A stretch of 50,452 nt of DNA from JAFDZV01 sp966128725 (lineage in GTDB: Bacteria; Bacteroidota; Ignavibacteria; OLB7): NCBI GenBank assembly GCA_966128725.1, contig CBHYLN010000019.1, positions 1 to 50,452 of the forward strand, read 5' to 3'. Below the pieces are notes generated by a model. The model saw only the letters and a list, made by a program, of their open reading frames with translations, was not told where the DNA came from and did not search any database. Positions 42,319 to 50,452 of this stretch are shown here, piece by piece (position 1 is the first letter of the stretch; the number at the start of each line of letters is the position of its first letter). The position numbers and the translations under genes are program-made.

Positions 42319-44016
42319 CTATCGCATGCTCAGCTTGGCGATCTTGCTTGCCTCGGGGAACAGCGTGAGCGCCTTCTGGTACTGCTTGTCGTCCTGAAGC
42401 GCAACGCGGTAGAACTCGTTGTTGCCCCACAGGCTGCGCGCCAGGCGTGACTTCAGGCGTATGGCGATGTGTTCCTTGTCGGCAGCCATCTGCTTGGGAT
42501 CGATCTTCACATCCTTCGCCTTCGCCAGCGCCAGGAAATCGTTCCACATGGCGTCGGTGATCTGGAATCCGTTCATGAATGCGGAGAACTTGGCGCCGTA
42601 CTGCGCGCGCAGCTTCGTGGCGTTGTCGTCGAAGTACTGCTGAACGTATGTCCAGATCAGATTCTTGCGGATGACATCGATGCCGAACTGGGTCAGTGTG
42701 TCGTACTTGACAACGTAGTCCGGCGTGATGCCACCACCGCCCAGCACCTTGCGCCCGCTCAGCGTATGGAACGTTGGACGCGAGGAGTCAGGCATGTCGT
42801 GCTGATGATCCACGTTGTCGCCTTCCTCGTCCTCCTGGCGGTTCTGCATCTGATAATACGCGTCCTTGCCCTTGTCGTACGGGCGTTGGATCAACCGGCC
42901 CGACGGCGTGTAGTAGCGCGCGATGGTAAGCCGGAAGGCCGAGCCGTCGTTCAGCGGGAACTGGCGCTGCACCAGGCCCTTGCCGAAGGACGTCTCGCCA
43001 ACGATCAGTCCGCGATCGAGATCCTGAATGGCGCCGGAGACGATCTCCGATGCCGACGCCGAGCCGCTGTTGATCAGCACGATCAATGGCAGCTTCTCGT
43101 AGCGCTGGCCGCTTTCGGCGGTGTAGCTTTCTTCCTCGGGGCTGCGCGTGCTCTTGGTGTACACGATCCGCTGATTGCCGCCAACGAATTCGTCAACCAT
43201 CTGGATTGCCTTCTCCATGTACCCGCCCGGATTGCCGCGCAGGTCCAGGATAAGCCGCTTCATGCCGTCCTGCGACATCTTCTCCAGATTCTTCATCATC
43301 TCGTCGTACGTCGGCTCGGCAAAGCGATTGATGGCCATGTAGCCGGTTCCGCTTTCGTCAACAAAGGCGGCGTCCACCGTGTACAGGGGGATCTTGTCGC
43401 GTGTGATGTCGAACTGGAGCGGCTCGGCGGCCTGCGGGCGCACGATCGTGATCATCACGTGGGTTCCCTTGGGGCCACGGAGCTTCTTGGGCACATCCTC
43501 GCGGGTAAGGCCAATTGCATTGTTGCCGTCGATCTTGATGATCTTGTCGCCGGCCATGATCCCGAGCGCCTCGGAGGGGCCGCCGCTGATCGGGGTGACG
43601 ATGGTGATCGTATCCTTGACAAGATCGAACTCCACGCCGATGCCCTCGAAGCTGCCACGGAAATCCTCTTCCACGCGCTTCTGCTGCTCGGCTGGTATAT
43701 AGATGGAATGGGGGTCGAGCTCGTTCAGCATGCCAACAATCGCCGACTCCACCAGCTTCGGTGTGTTCACCTCGTCCACGTAGTTCTTCTGGACAACGAA
43801 CAACACCGACTTGAACTTCTCCATCTGCTCGTAGATGCTGTCTCCGGAGATCAGCTTCTCTACCTGTATGCCAATGATAATGCCCACGGCAAGGCCAAGC
43901 ACCGTGAACCACATTTTCTTCTTTCTGGTCATCGACGGATCGTAGTAAATGGTACGTGGATCGGTCGCATCGCGACGTTTCCAAGGGATAGGCGGCTGCT
44001 GGTCCAATTGGCTCAT
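42319..44016 (-). CDS. C-terminal processing protease (S41, CtpA/Prc type) with PDZ domain
   Basis: A 565-aa protein with a cytoplasmic N-terminus and one membrane segment (about 35-51, MWFTVLGLAVGIIIGIQ). A helical region with YVDEVNTPKLVESAIVGMLN follows, then a PDZ domain (about 100-190) with GIGVEFDLVKDTITIVTPIS. The protease core has the SASAS nucleophile region (Ser321 in NSGSASASEI) and the general-base Lys346 in SFGKGLVQ, the expected 25-residue spacing. The tail beyond residue 440 is C-terminal helical. S41 proteases cleave exposed C-termini of periplasmic proteins for maturation or quality control. The minus-strand start at 44016 (MSQLDQQPP) precedes a short cytoplasmic stretch. Confidence 0.93.
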   Translation of the reverse strand: MSQLDQQPPIPWKRRDATDPRTIYYDPSMTRKKKMWFTVLGLAVGIIIGIQVEKLISGDSIYEQMEKFKSVLFVVQKNYVDEVNTPKLVESAIVGMLNELDPHSIYIPAEQQKRVEEDFRGSFEGIGVEFDLVKDTITIVTPISGGPSEALGIMAGDKIIKIDGNNAIGLTREDVPKKLRGPKGTHVMITIVRPQAAEPLQFDITRDKIPLYTVDAAFVDESGTGYMAINRFAEPTYDEMMKNLEKMSQDGMKRLILDLRGNPGGYMEKAIQMVDEFVGGNQRIVYTKSTRSPEEESYTAESGQRYEKLPLIVLINSGSASASEIVSGAIQDLDRGLIVGETSFGKGLVQRQFPLNDGSAFRLTIARYYTPSGRLIQRPYDKGKDAYYQMQNRQEDEEGDNVDHQHDMPDSSRPTFHTLSGRKVLGGGGITPDYVVKYDTLTQFGIDVIRKNLIWTYVQQYFDDNATKLRAQYGAKFSAFMNGFQITDAMWNDFLALAKAKDVKIDPKQMAADKEHIAIRLKSRLARSLWGNNEFYRVALQDDKQYQKALTLFPEASKIAKLSMR

Positions 44017-44205
44017 GACATCAGCGTACTACACACTCGACCAACGGCCGGGGCCATGTTTTGTTGCATGCGTGCCGCCGGCTGTTCGTATTTGGGTTTG
44101 AAGCTCCCAATGCTCAGGCTAAAGTAGTGCTCGTTCGTACGCCACGCAATGGCCGATGCCGCGCACAAACCGCTTGCAGAAGCAACGGCGTACGACGGGC
44201 CTCGG

Positions 44206-45099
44206 TTAGACGACGACGGCGGTCAGACGTTCCAAGGCTTCCCGATATTTCGCGGCAGTGCCGTCGATAACGTCCGCCGGAAGCGGCGGCGGTGGCGGAG
44301 TCTTGTCCCAACCGATAGCCTCAAGATAGTCGCGCAGGTACTGTTTGTCGAAGTTCTCCTGCGGGAAACCTTCACGATAGGCCGAAGCAAGCCAGAATCG
44401 AGAACTGTCCGGTGTGAGCGCCTCGTCGATCAGGATCAACGCCCCTGATTCATCGACGCCGAACTCGAACTTTGTATCGGCAATGATGATGCCGCGTTCC
44501 TCGGCAATCGCGCGGGCGCGCGAGTACAGCTCCAGCGTGATCGCGCGGGCCTGTTCGGCAATTGTAAGGCCCGTAAGCTCGGCCGCCTGCTCGAACGTAA
44601 TGTTGATGTCGTGGCCCTGTTCGGCCTTGGTGGCCGGCGTGAAGATCGGCTGTTCAAGCCTGGAGGATTCCAGCAGACCCGGCGGCAGCGGGTTGCCGCA
44701 AACGATGCCACCGGCCTGATACTCCTTCCAGCCCGAGCCGGCCAGATACCCGCGTGCCACGCATTCGATCGGCAGCGGCCGGGTTTTTCGCACCAGCATC
44801 GATCGGCCTTCCAACTGCTCGCGATAAGGGGCGCATTCGGCCGGGAATTGGTCCACATCGGCGGTGATCAGATGGTTGGGAACAACGTTGGCGAGTTGCT
44901 CGAACCAGAACAGCGAGAGCGAGGTCAGGATACGGCCCTTGCCGGGGATGGGCTCGTTCATGATCACATCGTAGGCACTGATGCGGTCGGTTGCCACGAA
45001 CAGGAGGGCGTTGCCCAGATCGTAGACATCGCGCACCTTGCCGCGACGCCAGAGTGTGAGGGTTTCGAACGATGTCGAGTGCAGAGCGGTTTCGGCCAT
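44206..45099 (-). CDS. purC: SAICAR synthetase (phosphoribosylaminoimidazole-succinocarboxamide synthase)
   Basis: A 297-aa protein with RRGKVRDVYDLGNALLFVAT (ATP-binding region), DRISAYDVIMNEPIPGKG, RKTRPLPIECVARGYLAGSG, ADTKFEFGVDESGALILIDE and LTPDSSRFW near the active site. It joins CAIR and aspartate in step 7 or 8 of purine biosynthesis. The length matches the longer bacterial and yeast-like form. ATG 45099 begins MAETALHSTSFETL. It is divergent from greA (135 nt) and sits 189 nt upstream of the ctp gene on the same strand. A 190-base gap downstream shows nothing else. Confidence 0.95.
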   Translation of the reverse strand: MAETALHSTSFETLTLWRRGKVRDVYDLGNALLFVATDRISAYDVIMNEPIPGKGRILTSLSLFWFEQLANVVPNHLITADVDQFPAECAPYREQLEGRSMLVRKTRPLPIECVARGYLAGSGWKEYQAGGIVCGNPLPPGLLESSRLEQPIFTPATKAEQGHDINITFEQAAELTGLTIAEQARAITLELYSRARAIAEERGIIIADTKFEFGVDESGALILIDEALTPDSSRFWLASAYREGFPQENFDKQYLRDYLEAIGWDKTPPPPPLPADVIDGTAAKYREALERLTAVVV

Positions 45100-45234
45100 G
45101 GATCCAGTTTTTTCGTCGCAATATTGGTAATCGCGGCGGATTATCGTAAACTTGTCGAAAAGAAGCCGTTGCCGCGCGCAATGGCTTTTGATGTTATTAG
45201 CCCCCGTATCTCGAAACGAAGATTCTTTTGTGCC

Positions 45235-45708
45235 ATGTCCGACATTGTGTATCTGACCCAGGAGCGCATGCGCGAACTGGAGGAAGAGTTAAAGCACCTC
45301 AAGATCGATAAGCGGAAGGAGATCGCCGAGAAGATCGCCGAGGCGCGGTCGTATGGTGACCTGTCGGAGAACGCCGAGTACGATGCGGCCAAGGAGGCCC
45401 AGGGGATGCTCGAAGCACGAATCTACAAGCTTGAGCAGACTGTTTCACGCGCCCGTGTGATCGACGGGACCAACCTGCCGACCGACAAGGTCTATATCCT
45501 CTGTATTGTCTCCGTTCTGAATCATTCCAACAATACTGTCATCGACTACATGATGGTTTCGGCCGAAGAGGCCGACGTGGAACAGCGCAAGCTGGCGGTC
45601 ACATCGCCGATCGGCAAGGCCCTGATGGGCAAGAGCGTGGGCGATGTGGTTACCGTTACGGTGCCGGCCGGTACCACGACGCTGGAAATCAAGGGCATCC
45701 GGAGATAG
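45235..45708 (+). CDS. greA: Transcription elongation factor GreA
   Basis: A 157-aa protein with an N-terminal coiled coil (VYLTQERMRELEEELKHLK, IAEARSYGDLSENAEYDAAK). This contains the acidic tip motif (DLSENAEYDAAK) that enters the polymerase secondary channel and stimulates transcript cleavage. The C-terminal FKBP-like domain reads VTSPIGKALMGKSVGDVVTV and ends EIKGIRR. ATG 45235 is the standard start; longer in-frame extension upstream is rejected. It is divergent from purC and upstream of the ECF sigma gene (168 nt). Confidence 0.95.
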   Translation: MSDIVYLTQERMRELEEELKHLKIDKRKEIAEKIAEARSYGDLSENAEYDAAKEAQGMLEARIYKLEQTVSRARVIDGTNLPTDKVYILCIVSVLNHSNNTVIDYMMVSAEEADVEQRKLAVTSPIGKALMGKSVGDVVTVTVPAGTTTLEIKGIRR

Positions 45709-45876
45709 ATTCGCCCGGATCCCGGGCAACGACTGCGCGAGCCGAGGACATCCGGTGGGGACGGGACCGCAATCTTTCTTCAATCAACGTGTTAAACGCC
45801 GTGGCCGCTGCCGAGTCTGAAGCGCTGTATGTTTACATCAGCGATATCACTTGCGGCGCCTCGGTATCGGGGCGCA

Positions 45877-46500
45877 ATGGTTGAGCTCGACGACAGACAG
45901 CTTCTCGACCTGTATCGTGCGGGCCAGGTGGACCGCATGTTCAACGAGATGGTTCGCCGCTACCATTCCCGTATCTACTGGGCCGCTCGTCGCATGGTGA
46001 AAAGCCATGAGGACGCCGATGATATCGCGCAGGATGTGTTCGTGCGTGCGTATTCGGCCCTCTCGAACTTCCGGGGCGACTCCGGCATCTACACCTGGCT
46101 GTACCGCATCGCGATCAACCTGTCGATCAACCATCTGCGCAAGCAGAAAGTTCGGCGGCTGATGGACATCACCGACTACATCCCGTTTCTCGGCAAGGAT
46201 GCCGATCAAGATTCGGGGATGATCCGCGACGAAAACGTATCCCTCATCGAAAAGGCCATCAAAACGCTTCCGGAAAAGCAGCGCGCGGTGTTTATCATGC
46301 GCTATTACGACGAGATGCCGTACGAGCAGATTTCGGCGATCCTTGGAACGTCGGTGGGCGGGCTGAAGGCAAACTTTCATCACGCCGTGAAGAAGGTGAC
46401 CGCCTACGTAAAGAAGCATCATGGCAAGGTGAATCTGGAGGGGCTGGACGGTGAGGATTTCAATGCAGATGAAGCGGAAAGTGATACCTCGGGGCTGTAG
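45877..46500 (+). CDS. ECF-type RNA polymerase sigma factor
   Basis: A 207-aa protein. Region 2 is FNEMVRRYHSRIYWAARRMV, DADDIAQDVFVRAYSALSNF and GIYTWLYRIAINLSINHLRK. Region 4 is IEKAIKTLPEKQRAVFIMRY with the HTH DEMPYEQISAILGTSVGGLK. There is no sigma 1.1 or region 3, as usual for extracytoplasmic-function sigma factors. The C-terminal ~20 residues are acidic (DGEDFNADEAESDTSGL). ATG 45877 is chosen for homology; an in-frame ATG at 45829 is possible. The next gene (46628) is a membrane protein likely to be its anti-sigma partner. Confidence 0.92.
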   Translation: MVELDDRQLLDLYRAGQVDRMFNEMVRRYHSRIYWAARRMVKSHEDADDIAQDVFVRAYSALSNFRGDSGIYTWLYRIAINLSINHLRKQKVRRLMDITDYIPFLGKDADQDSGMIRDENVSLIEKAIKTLPEKQRAVFIMRYYDEMPYEQISAILGTSVGGLKANFHHAVKKVTAYVKKHHGKVNLEGLDGEDFNADEAESDTSGL

Positions 46501-46627
46501 CGTGCCGGTTGCACACCCGCCCAGGTATTCCTGATGCGCGCGCGCATGATTGGATCGATCGAATCAGAAGACGTGATGATTGAGCAGGCAGTGAGTTGCC
46601 CTGCCTTGGTTGAGAAGGAGAACAGCA

Positions 46628-47077
46628 ATGGGCATTACATCGTTCGGAAATAAGCATATCCCGACCGACGCCGAGATTGAGCGTGATGTAGCCGAGCTGC
46701 GAAATTTGCTGTCGGGTGTGGATAATCCCTCGGAGCCCCACCCGGCCTACTGGCAGAACTTCGTGGTGAACGTGCGCAAGCGTATCGATGATGGCGGCGC
46801 GAAACGGAAGGCATGGCGATTTTCGCCGGCATGGGCATCGTTGAGCGCGGCCGCCGTGGTTACGATCATCGTTGTTACCTCGGGCATTCTGGATCAGTTG
46901 CCGCCACCGCCACCGGCGTATCCGCCAAAGCCGGTACCGGTAAGCCTTGGCGACTCGTACTCGCAAACCAACACGCGCAGCCTGGTGCTCAGCGAACAGG
47001 ATGTGCGCATGATCAACGCCATTGTTTCGGATGACCGCGACGACGCGATCTTTGAAACATTGGTTGATTCGCAGTGA
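46628..47077 (+). CDS. Single-pass membrane protein, probable anti-sigma factor
   Basis: A 149-aa protein. A cytoplasmic N-terminus (about 1-68) contains EPHPAYWQNFVVNVRKRIDD, reminiscent of short anti-sigma domains in this lineage. One transmembrane helix lies at about 69-87 (WASLSAAAVVTIIVVTSGIL). A Pro-rich extracytoplasmic linker (about 90-110) and a polar tail with VRMINAIVSDDRDDAIFETL follow. No zinc HxxxCxxC motif is seen. AAGGAG 7 nt upstream supports ATG 46628. The gene follows the ECF sigma gene by 127 nt and ends at a strong terminator. The anti-sigma role rests on position and topology. Confidence 0.65.
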   Translation: MGITSFGNKHIPTDAEIERDVAELRNLLSGVDNPSEPHPAYWQNFVVNVRKRIDDGGAKRKAWRFSPAWASLSAAAVVTIIVVTSGILDQLPPPPPAYPPKPVPVSLGDSYSQTNTRSLVLSEQDVRMINAIVSDDRDDAIFETLVDSQ

Positions 47078-47145
47078 GGTGCCCGGCAATTCGTGAAGTG
47101 TGACCTCCTGCCCCTGGCCGGTATGTACGGCCGCTGAATATGATA

Positions 47146-47184
47146 ACGGGCGCTCGGCAATCATGCCGGGCGCCCGTACTTTTT
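47146..47184 (+). terminator. Rho-independent terminator
   Basis: ACGGGCGC (47146-47153) pairs with GCGCCCGT (47170-47177), with an inner CGGCA/TGCCG. The stem is followed by ACTTTTTG. It ends the sigma/anti-sigma unit and lies between convergent genes. Confidence 0.88.
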
Positions 47185-47231
47185 GATGTCCTGTGCCGCT
47201 GTTGCGATGTCCGCCCACACTAGGCCGGCGA

Positions 47232-50200
47232 TTACATCGAAACACCGATGGCCCAGCGGTACCGCACGATGTTGCCGTTGAGCAGATCGGACGACGCGAC
47301 AAATGGCAGGTGCAGGCTCAGGCGCACCGGGGTGGGCGAGTCGATCGCGTCGACGATGACATCCGGCAACAGCGTGTTGAGAACGTCGATCGAGACCACG
47401 GCGCCGGCCTCGGCATTGAGATGGCGCATGCCGTTGAGCGACACGGCCCCGGTAAACAGCCAGCCGGCTGCCCCGTACAGTTGCACGTCCATGCGTTCCA
47501 GGATCGGCAGGCGAATGATCGACCGAAACGGATTCAGGTTCCCGATGCCGATCCGCGCGTTGATCAATCCATCGCCCAGCCGGTTGGCGGCGTCGAGCTC
47601 GGCAAGCGACAGCAGGTAGCCGTGCGTGGGGAGCACAAGGTGATTGCGTGCGGCAAAGCCGGGCTCCGCGTTCATTGCCAGGCGCTGTATCAGATTGGCG
47701 TGCATCTCGCGCGAGGTGGCGCCGGCCGCGTTGAACCGCATCTGTGCCGGCGCGGTGCCCTCGATCGCTCCGGCGAACAGATCCAGATCGGCTCGCCACG
47801 GGCCGCTCTGCCAGTTGCACGTGCCGCTCAGGCGTGCTCTGGAGAATGCCGTTGCGCTGGCAAAACTTGCATCCAGATCCGCATGCCCCTCCATCCGCCA
47901 ACCGTCACCAACCGCGCCGCCAATCATGTAGCCCAGGCTTACGGTATTGTATCCGCCGGGTGTCCAGCAAGCTACATCGTTCGCGTAGTTGCCGCCAACA
48001 AGCACCTCGCGCTCAACCTGGAGGCTGAGTTGCTGTGTAAGCGGCTCGGTGTAATTGTATGGGCGGATGCTTTTCTCCAGCCGCGCGGACCATAGCTGAA
48101 CGCCGTCGGCATTTGTGGCCTGCAGCGCAACCCGACCAAGGCGGCCAAGCAGGCCGATGGGCGTGTCGTATCGGAGGTCGTAATCCACGCGTTCGGATCG
48201 TGCATTGTAGTACAGGCCCACTGTTGCGTTGTAGCGGTTGAATGCGTAGCCGCCATCGGCAACAATACCTATCTGGGCGCCGTCGGCCTTTGCGTACCAT
48301 ACCGTGGGGCGGAGCCGGACGCTGTAGGCATCCATCGGTCGTTTGAAATCCCAGCGACGATACCATGCCGCGGATATCGGCGGCAATACGCTTGCCAGCA
48401 GGCCGGTGCCACGGGTGTTGTTGGTGCGGTCGATATCAAACAACAGGGTTGATGTGTCGATGGTGGCGCATACAACACGTTGAGCCGTGATAAACGACGT
48501 CTCGTAGGATGGCGACGTCCACTTCCAGCGTGGCAGGTGGTACTCCACGCCGGGTTTGGTCCAGTTCTCCACCGGAATGTTCGCCGTGGCCGTGCTGCCG
48601 TCCTCGTAGGTCAGCGTGATATCCAGCGGCATGATCGCTTCGCCATGATTGGTAAGCCGAATGCCTGTGACAAACGTGCCTGCGCTGTCGCGTGAGGTTA
48701 TCCCGTCCAGACCGTAGTCGCAACGCTTGGTTGTGCCCACCCATTGATTGAAAAACCAGTCGAGCCGCATCCCGCTGGCCTCTTCCATGGCGCGCTCGAA
48801 ATCGCGTGCTGTTGGATGCCGGAATCGCCAGGTGTTGTAGTAGTGGCGCATGGCCGCATCAAACAGCGAATCGCCGAACATGTACTGTACCATGCGCAGT
48901 ACGGCCTCGCCACGCCAATAGGGCAGGCTGCCCGTGATCGGCTCGCGGAAGCGGTCGTGGTAGGTGGAGATCGGCTCGTCGTACCCCATGATGGCCAGCG
49001 AGTAGGCGCTTTCCGTGTTCAGCCATCGCTTCTGCTCCGATGGGTACACTATCCGGTCCAGACCCTGGTACGGGTTGCCCGTGAACTGCGTGCGGAGCAC
49101 TTCGCGGCTGGCCTCGTCGGTGAGGTACTGCGTGAATCCTTCATCAAGCCAGGCCTCCTGCGTTTCGTTGTTGCCGATCATCCCGTAGAACCATTGATGG
49201 CCAAGCTCGTGGGCGATCACACCGGCAAGGGAAACCGGCGTGCGGAATCCGGTGATCATGATCAACTGCGGATACTCCATGCCGCCATCACCGGCCATCG
49301 CCACGGTGAACTGCGGCCAGGCATAACGCCCGAATCGGCGGCTGTAATACTCCATCATCGCGCGGGTCCAGTCGGCAGCGAACAGCCAGCGCTGGTTGTT
49401 GCCACGGGTTACCAACGCGTGGATGGTGATGCCCTGCCAGTGCACGATGTGGTGTACGTATTCGGGGTCGGCCACCCACGCGAAGTCGTGCACGTCCTCG
49501 GCATGAAAGCGCCAGGTTTTGGTGCCGGTGACCTTTGGGGATGGTGCGACAACGGTATCACGTTCGCCAAGCTCGTAGCCGCAGCCTACATCGTTGGGGT
49601 TGGTGACAACCCCGGTTGCTCCAAGTACGTAGCGGGAGGGGAGCGTGATGGCAACATCGAACGTGCCGTACACTCCGTAGAATTCGCGGCCTACGTATTC
49701 GTCGGCATGCCAGCCGTTGTGGTCGTATTCGGCGAGCTTGGGGTACCACTGCGACATGGAGTACTCCACACCCTCACGGCTCATCCATCCGCCGCGGCGC
49801 GTAAGCTTGGGGATGCGCGTTTGCCACCGCATCTCGAGCACCGTGGAATCACCCGGTGCAATCGGGTGGGCCAGACGCGCGCGCAGTATCGTCTCGTCGA
49901 TCGACCACTCCACAACCGCGCCATCCTGCTTCAGCTCGGCCACCACAACGGACCCTTGCTCGTCCGGCGCAAGCTGGCCGATACGCAGCCCGCCGCCGCT
50001 GATCTCACGGTCGCGAACATCCATCATGCTGCCGGGTTTGAACGCCTCGTAGAACAGGTGATAGTATACATCGCGAATCGTGTCGGGCGAATTGTTGTAG
50101 TACACCAGATGCTGGCTGCCGGTGTACGAGTGGCGATCGGTATCAACCGTGATATCCATTGTGTAGTGCACGCGCTGCTGCCAGGCCAGAAGCCGTGGCG

Positions 50201-50312
50201 CTCCGGCTGCCCCGCATAACGCCAGCAGCACAACCAGGCATCCGAAGCGAAGTGTTGAGTGGGGCGGATGAACGGTGGGGTGGAATCGAGTTGAGCGGCG
50301 AAGGTTGAGCAT
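47232..50312 (-). CDS. M1-family aminopeptidase with a C-terminal outer-membrane barrel-like region
   Basis: A 1026-aa protein with a signal-like segment (LRFGCLVVLLALCGAAGAP). It has an N-terminal M1 beta domain (about 60-250). The catalytic site is HELGHQW (His368, His372) with the third zinc ligand Glu391 in EAWLDEGFTQYL. The exopeptidase motif GxMEN appears here as GGMEYP, so the usual Asn is replaced. A helical domain follows to about residue 560. After about residue 650 the sequence becomes alternating amphipathic strands (RLRPTVWYAKADGAQIGIVA, NATVGLYYNARSERVDYDLR) and ends YRWAIGVSM, like an outer-membrane beta barrel. ATG 50312 (MLNLRRSTRFH) is chosen; ATG 50378 is in frame. The protein is probably a surface- or periplasm-facing peptidase anchored by its own barrel. 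Confidence 0.85.
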   Translation of the reverse strand: MLNLRRSTRFHPTVHPPHSTLRFGCLVVLLALCGAAGAPRLLAWQQRVHYTMDITVDTDRHSYTGSQHLVYYNNSPDTIRDVYYHLFYEAFKPGSMMDVRDREISGGGLRIGQLAPDEQGSVVVAELKQDGAVVEWSIDETILRARLAHPIAPGDSTVLEMRWQTRIPKLTRRGGWMSREGVEYSMSQWYPKLAEYDHNGWHADEYVGREFYGVYGTFDVAITLPSRYVLGATGVVTNPNDVGCGYELGERDTVVAPSPKVTGTKTWRFHAEDVHDFAWVADPEYVHHIVHWQGITIHALVTRGNNQRWLFAADWTRAMMEYYSRRFGRYAWPQFTVAMAGDGGMEYPQLIMITGFRTPVSLAGVIAHELGHQWFYGMIGNNETQEAWLDEGFTQYLTDEASREVLRTQFTGNPYQGLDRIVYPSEQKRWLNTESAYSLAIMGYDEPISTYHDRFREPITGSLPYWRGEAVLRMVQYMFGDSLFDAAMRHYYNTWRFRHPTARDFERAMEEASGMRLDWFFNQWVGTTKRCDYGLDGITSRDSAGTFVTGIRLTNHGEAIMPLDITLTYEDGSTATANIPVENWTKPGVEYHLPRWKWTSPSYETSFITAQRVVCATIDTSTLLFDIDRTNNTRGTGLLASVLPPISAAWYRRWDFKRPMDAYSVRLRPTVWYAKADGAQIGIVADGGYAFNRYNATVGLYYNARSERVDYDLRYDTPIGLLGRLGRVALQATNADGVQLWSARLEKSIRPYNYTEPLTQQLSLQVEREVLVGGNYANDVACWTPGGYNTVSLGYMIGGAVGDGWRMEGHADLDASFASATAFSRARLSGTCNWQSGPWRADLDLFAGAIEGTAPAQMRFNAAGATSREMHANLIQRLAMNAEPGFAARNHLVLPTHGYLLSLAELDAANRLGDGLINARIGIGNLNPFRSIIRLPILERMDVQLYGAAGWLFTGAVSLNGMRHLNAEAGAVVSIDVLNTLLPDVIVDAIDSPTPVRLSLHLPFVASSDLLNGNIVRYRWAIGVSM

Positions 50313-50398
50313 GACGACGAGTGCCGTGACCGATGGAGTTCGAGTTGGATTGCGGTTCGCAATCAACGCCGGGTGCAATCACGCAACCGGCGTGGGGC

Positions 50399-50452
50399 GG
50401 CCCCGCCCGGCCGGGCGGGGGGGGGCCGCAGAGGGGGACAACCGGACCCCCC
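50399..50452. other. G/C-only palindromic stretch, likely contig end artefact
   Basis: CCCCGCCCGGCCGGGCGGGG (50401-50420) is a perfect 20-bp palindrome. It is followed by a run of G, a G-rich segment, and a final run of C. Such homopolymer-rich ends are typical of assembly breaks. Nothing coding is seen. Confidence 0.6.

Overview
The window is GC-rich bacterial chromosome. Two large secreted proteins end in a type IX secretion (T9SS) C-terminal sorting domain. Together with the TPR-HTH regulator architecture and generous intergenic spacing, this points to the Bacteroidota/Chlorobiota/Kapabacteria/Ignavibacteria assemblage. A high-GC Kapabacteria- or Chlorobiota-like lineage is my best guess; this is inference from gene style, not from a marker tree. 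The last ~50 bases are a G/C homopolymer-rich palindrome and look like a contig end.

Layout. (1) 1-12.2 kb is an accessory island rich in caspase-fold proteins. It holds a truncated caspase-like protease on the minus strand, a TPR regulator with a LuxR-type HTH, a small beta-rich protein, a secreted HExxH metallopeptidase with TPRs, a membrane-anchored protein, a small membrane protein, a lipoprotein, an exported TPR-CHAT protease, and a second caspase paralogue on the minus strand. Three intergenic regions of this island carry the same 11-bp-phased direct repeat (TATGTAG-N4-TATGTAG), which I did not find elsewhere in the window. (2) 12.3-14.6 kb has a WYL regulator followed by a ~1 kb tandem array of ~207-bp units. 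(3) 14.6-15.8 kb has two tandem 85-aa RRM RNA-binding proteins whose 5' leaders share a near-identical 63-nt block. That block contains a perfect anti-Shine-Dalgarno and an alternative hairpin, a strong candidate for an RNA switch. (4) 16-22 kb has a C10 (streptopain-type) protease and a second T9SS cargo protein.

(5) 22-28.5 kb is core: tmRNA (ssrA, tag ANSYEYRLAA) diverges from pheT, which is followed by a coiled-coil protein, a MogA/MoaB-type molybdopterin enzyme and cysS. (6) 28.8-35.4 kb has a 1026-aa multidomain alpha/beta hydrolase with a small partner, then two paralogous FAD monooxygenases. (7) 35.4-38.6 kb is a four-gene, ATGA-coupled glycine betaine/choline-type (OpuC/OsmF) ABC transporter. 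(8) 38.7-42.2 kb has a DUF952 protein, lysA, a four-helix-bundle (23S rRNA IVS-type) protein flanked by inverted GAATG-rich arms, and trpS. (9) 42.3-50.3 kb has a C-terminal processing protease, purC, greA, an ECF sigma factor with a likely anti-sigma partner, and an M1 aminopeptidase fused to a long C-terminal region that looks like an outer-membrane barrel.

How the parts may work together: the first 12 kb could be a proteolytic signalling or stress module in which caspase, CHAT and zinc proteases are co-controlled through the shared direct repeat. The RRM pair is probably controlled at translation by its leader. Both class I synthetases in the window (CysS, TrpS) lack the second lysine of the KMSKS loop.
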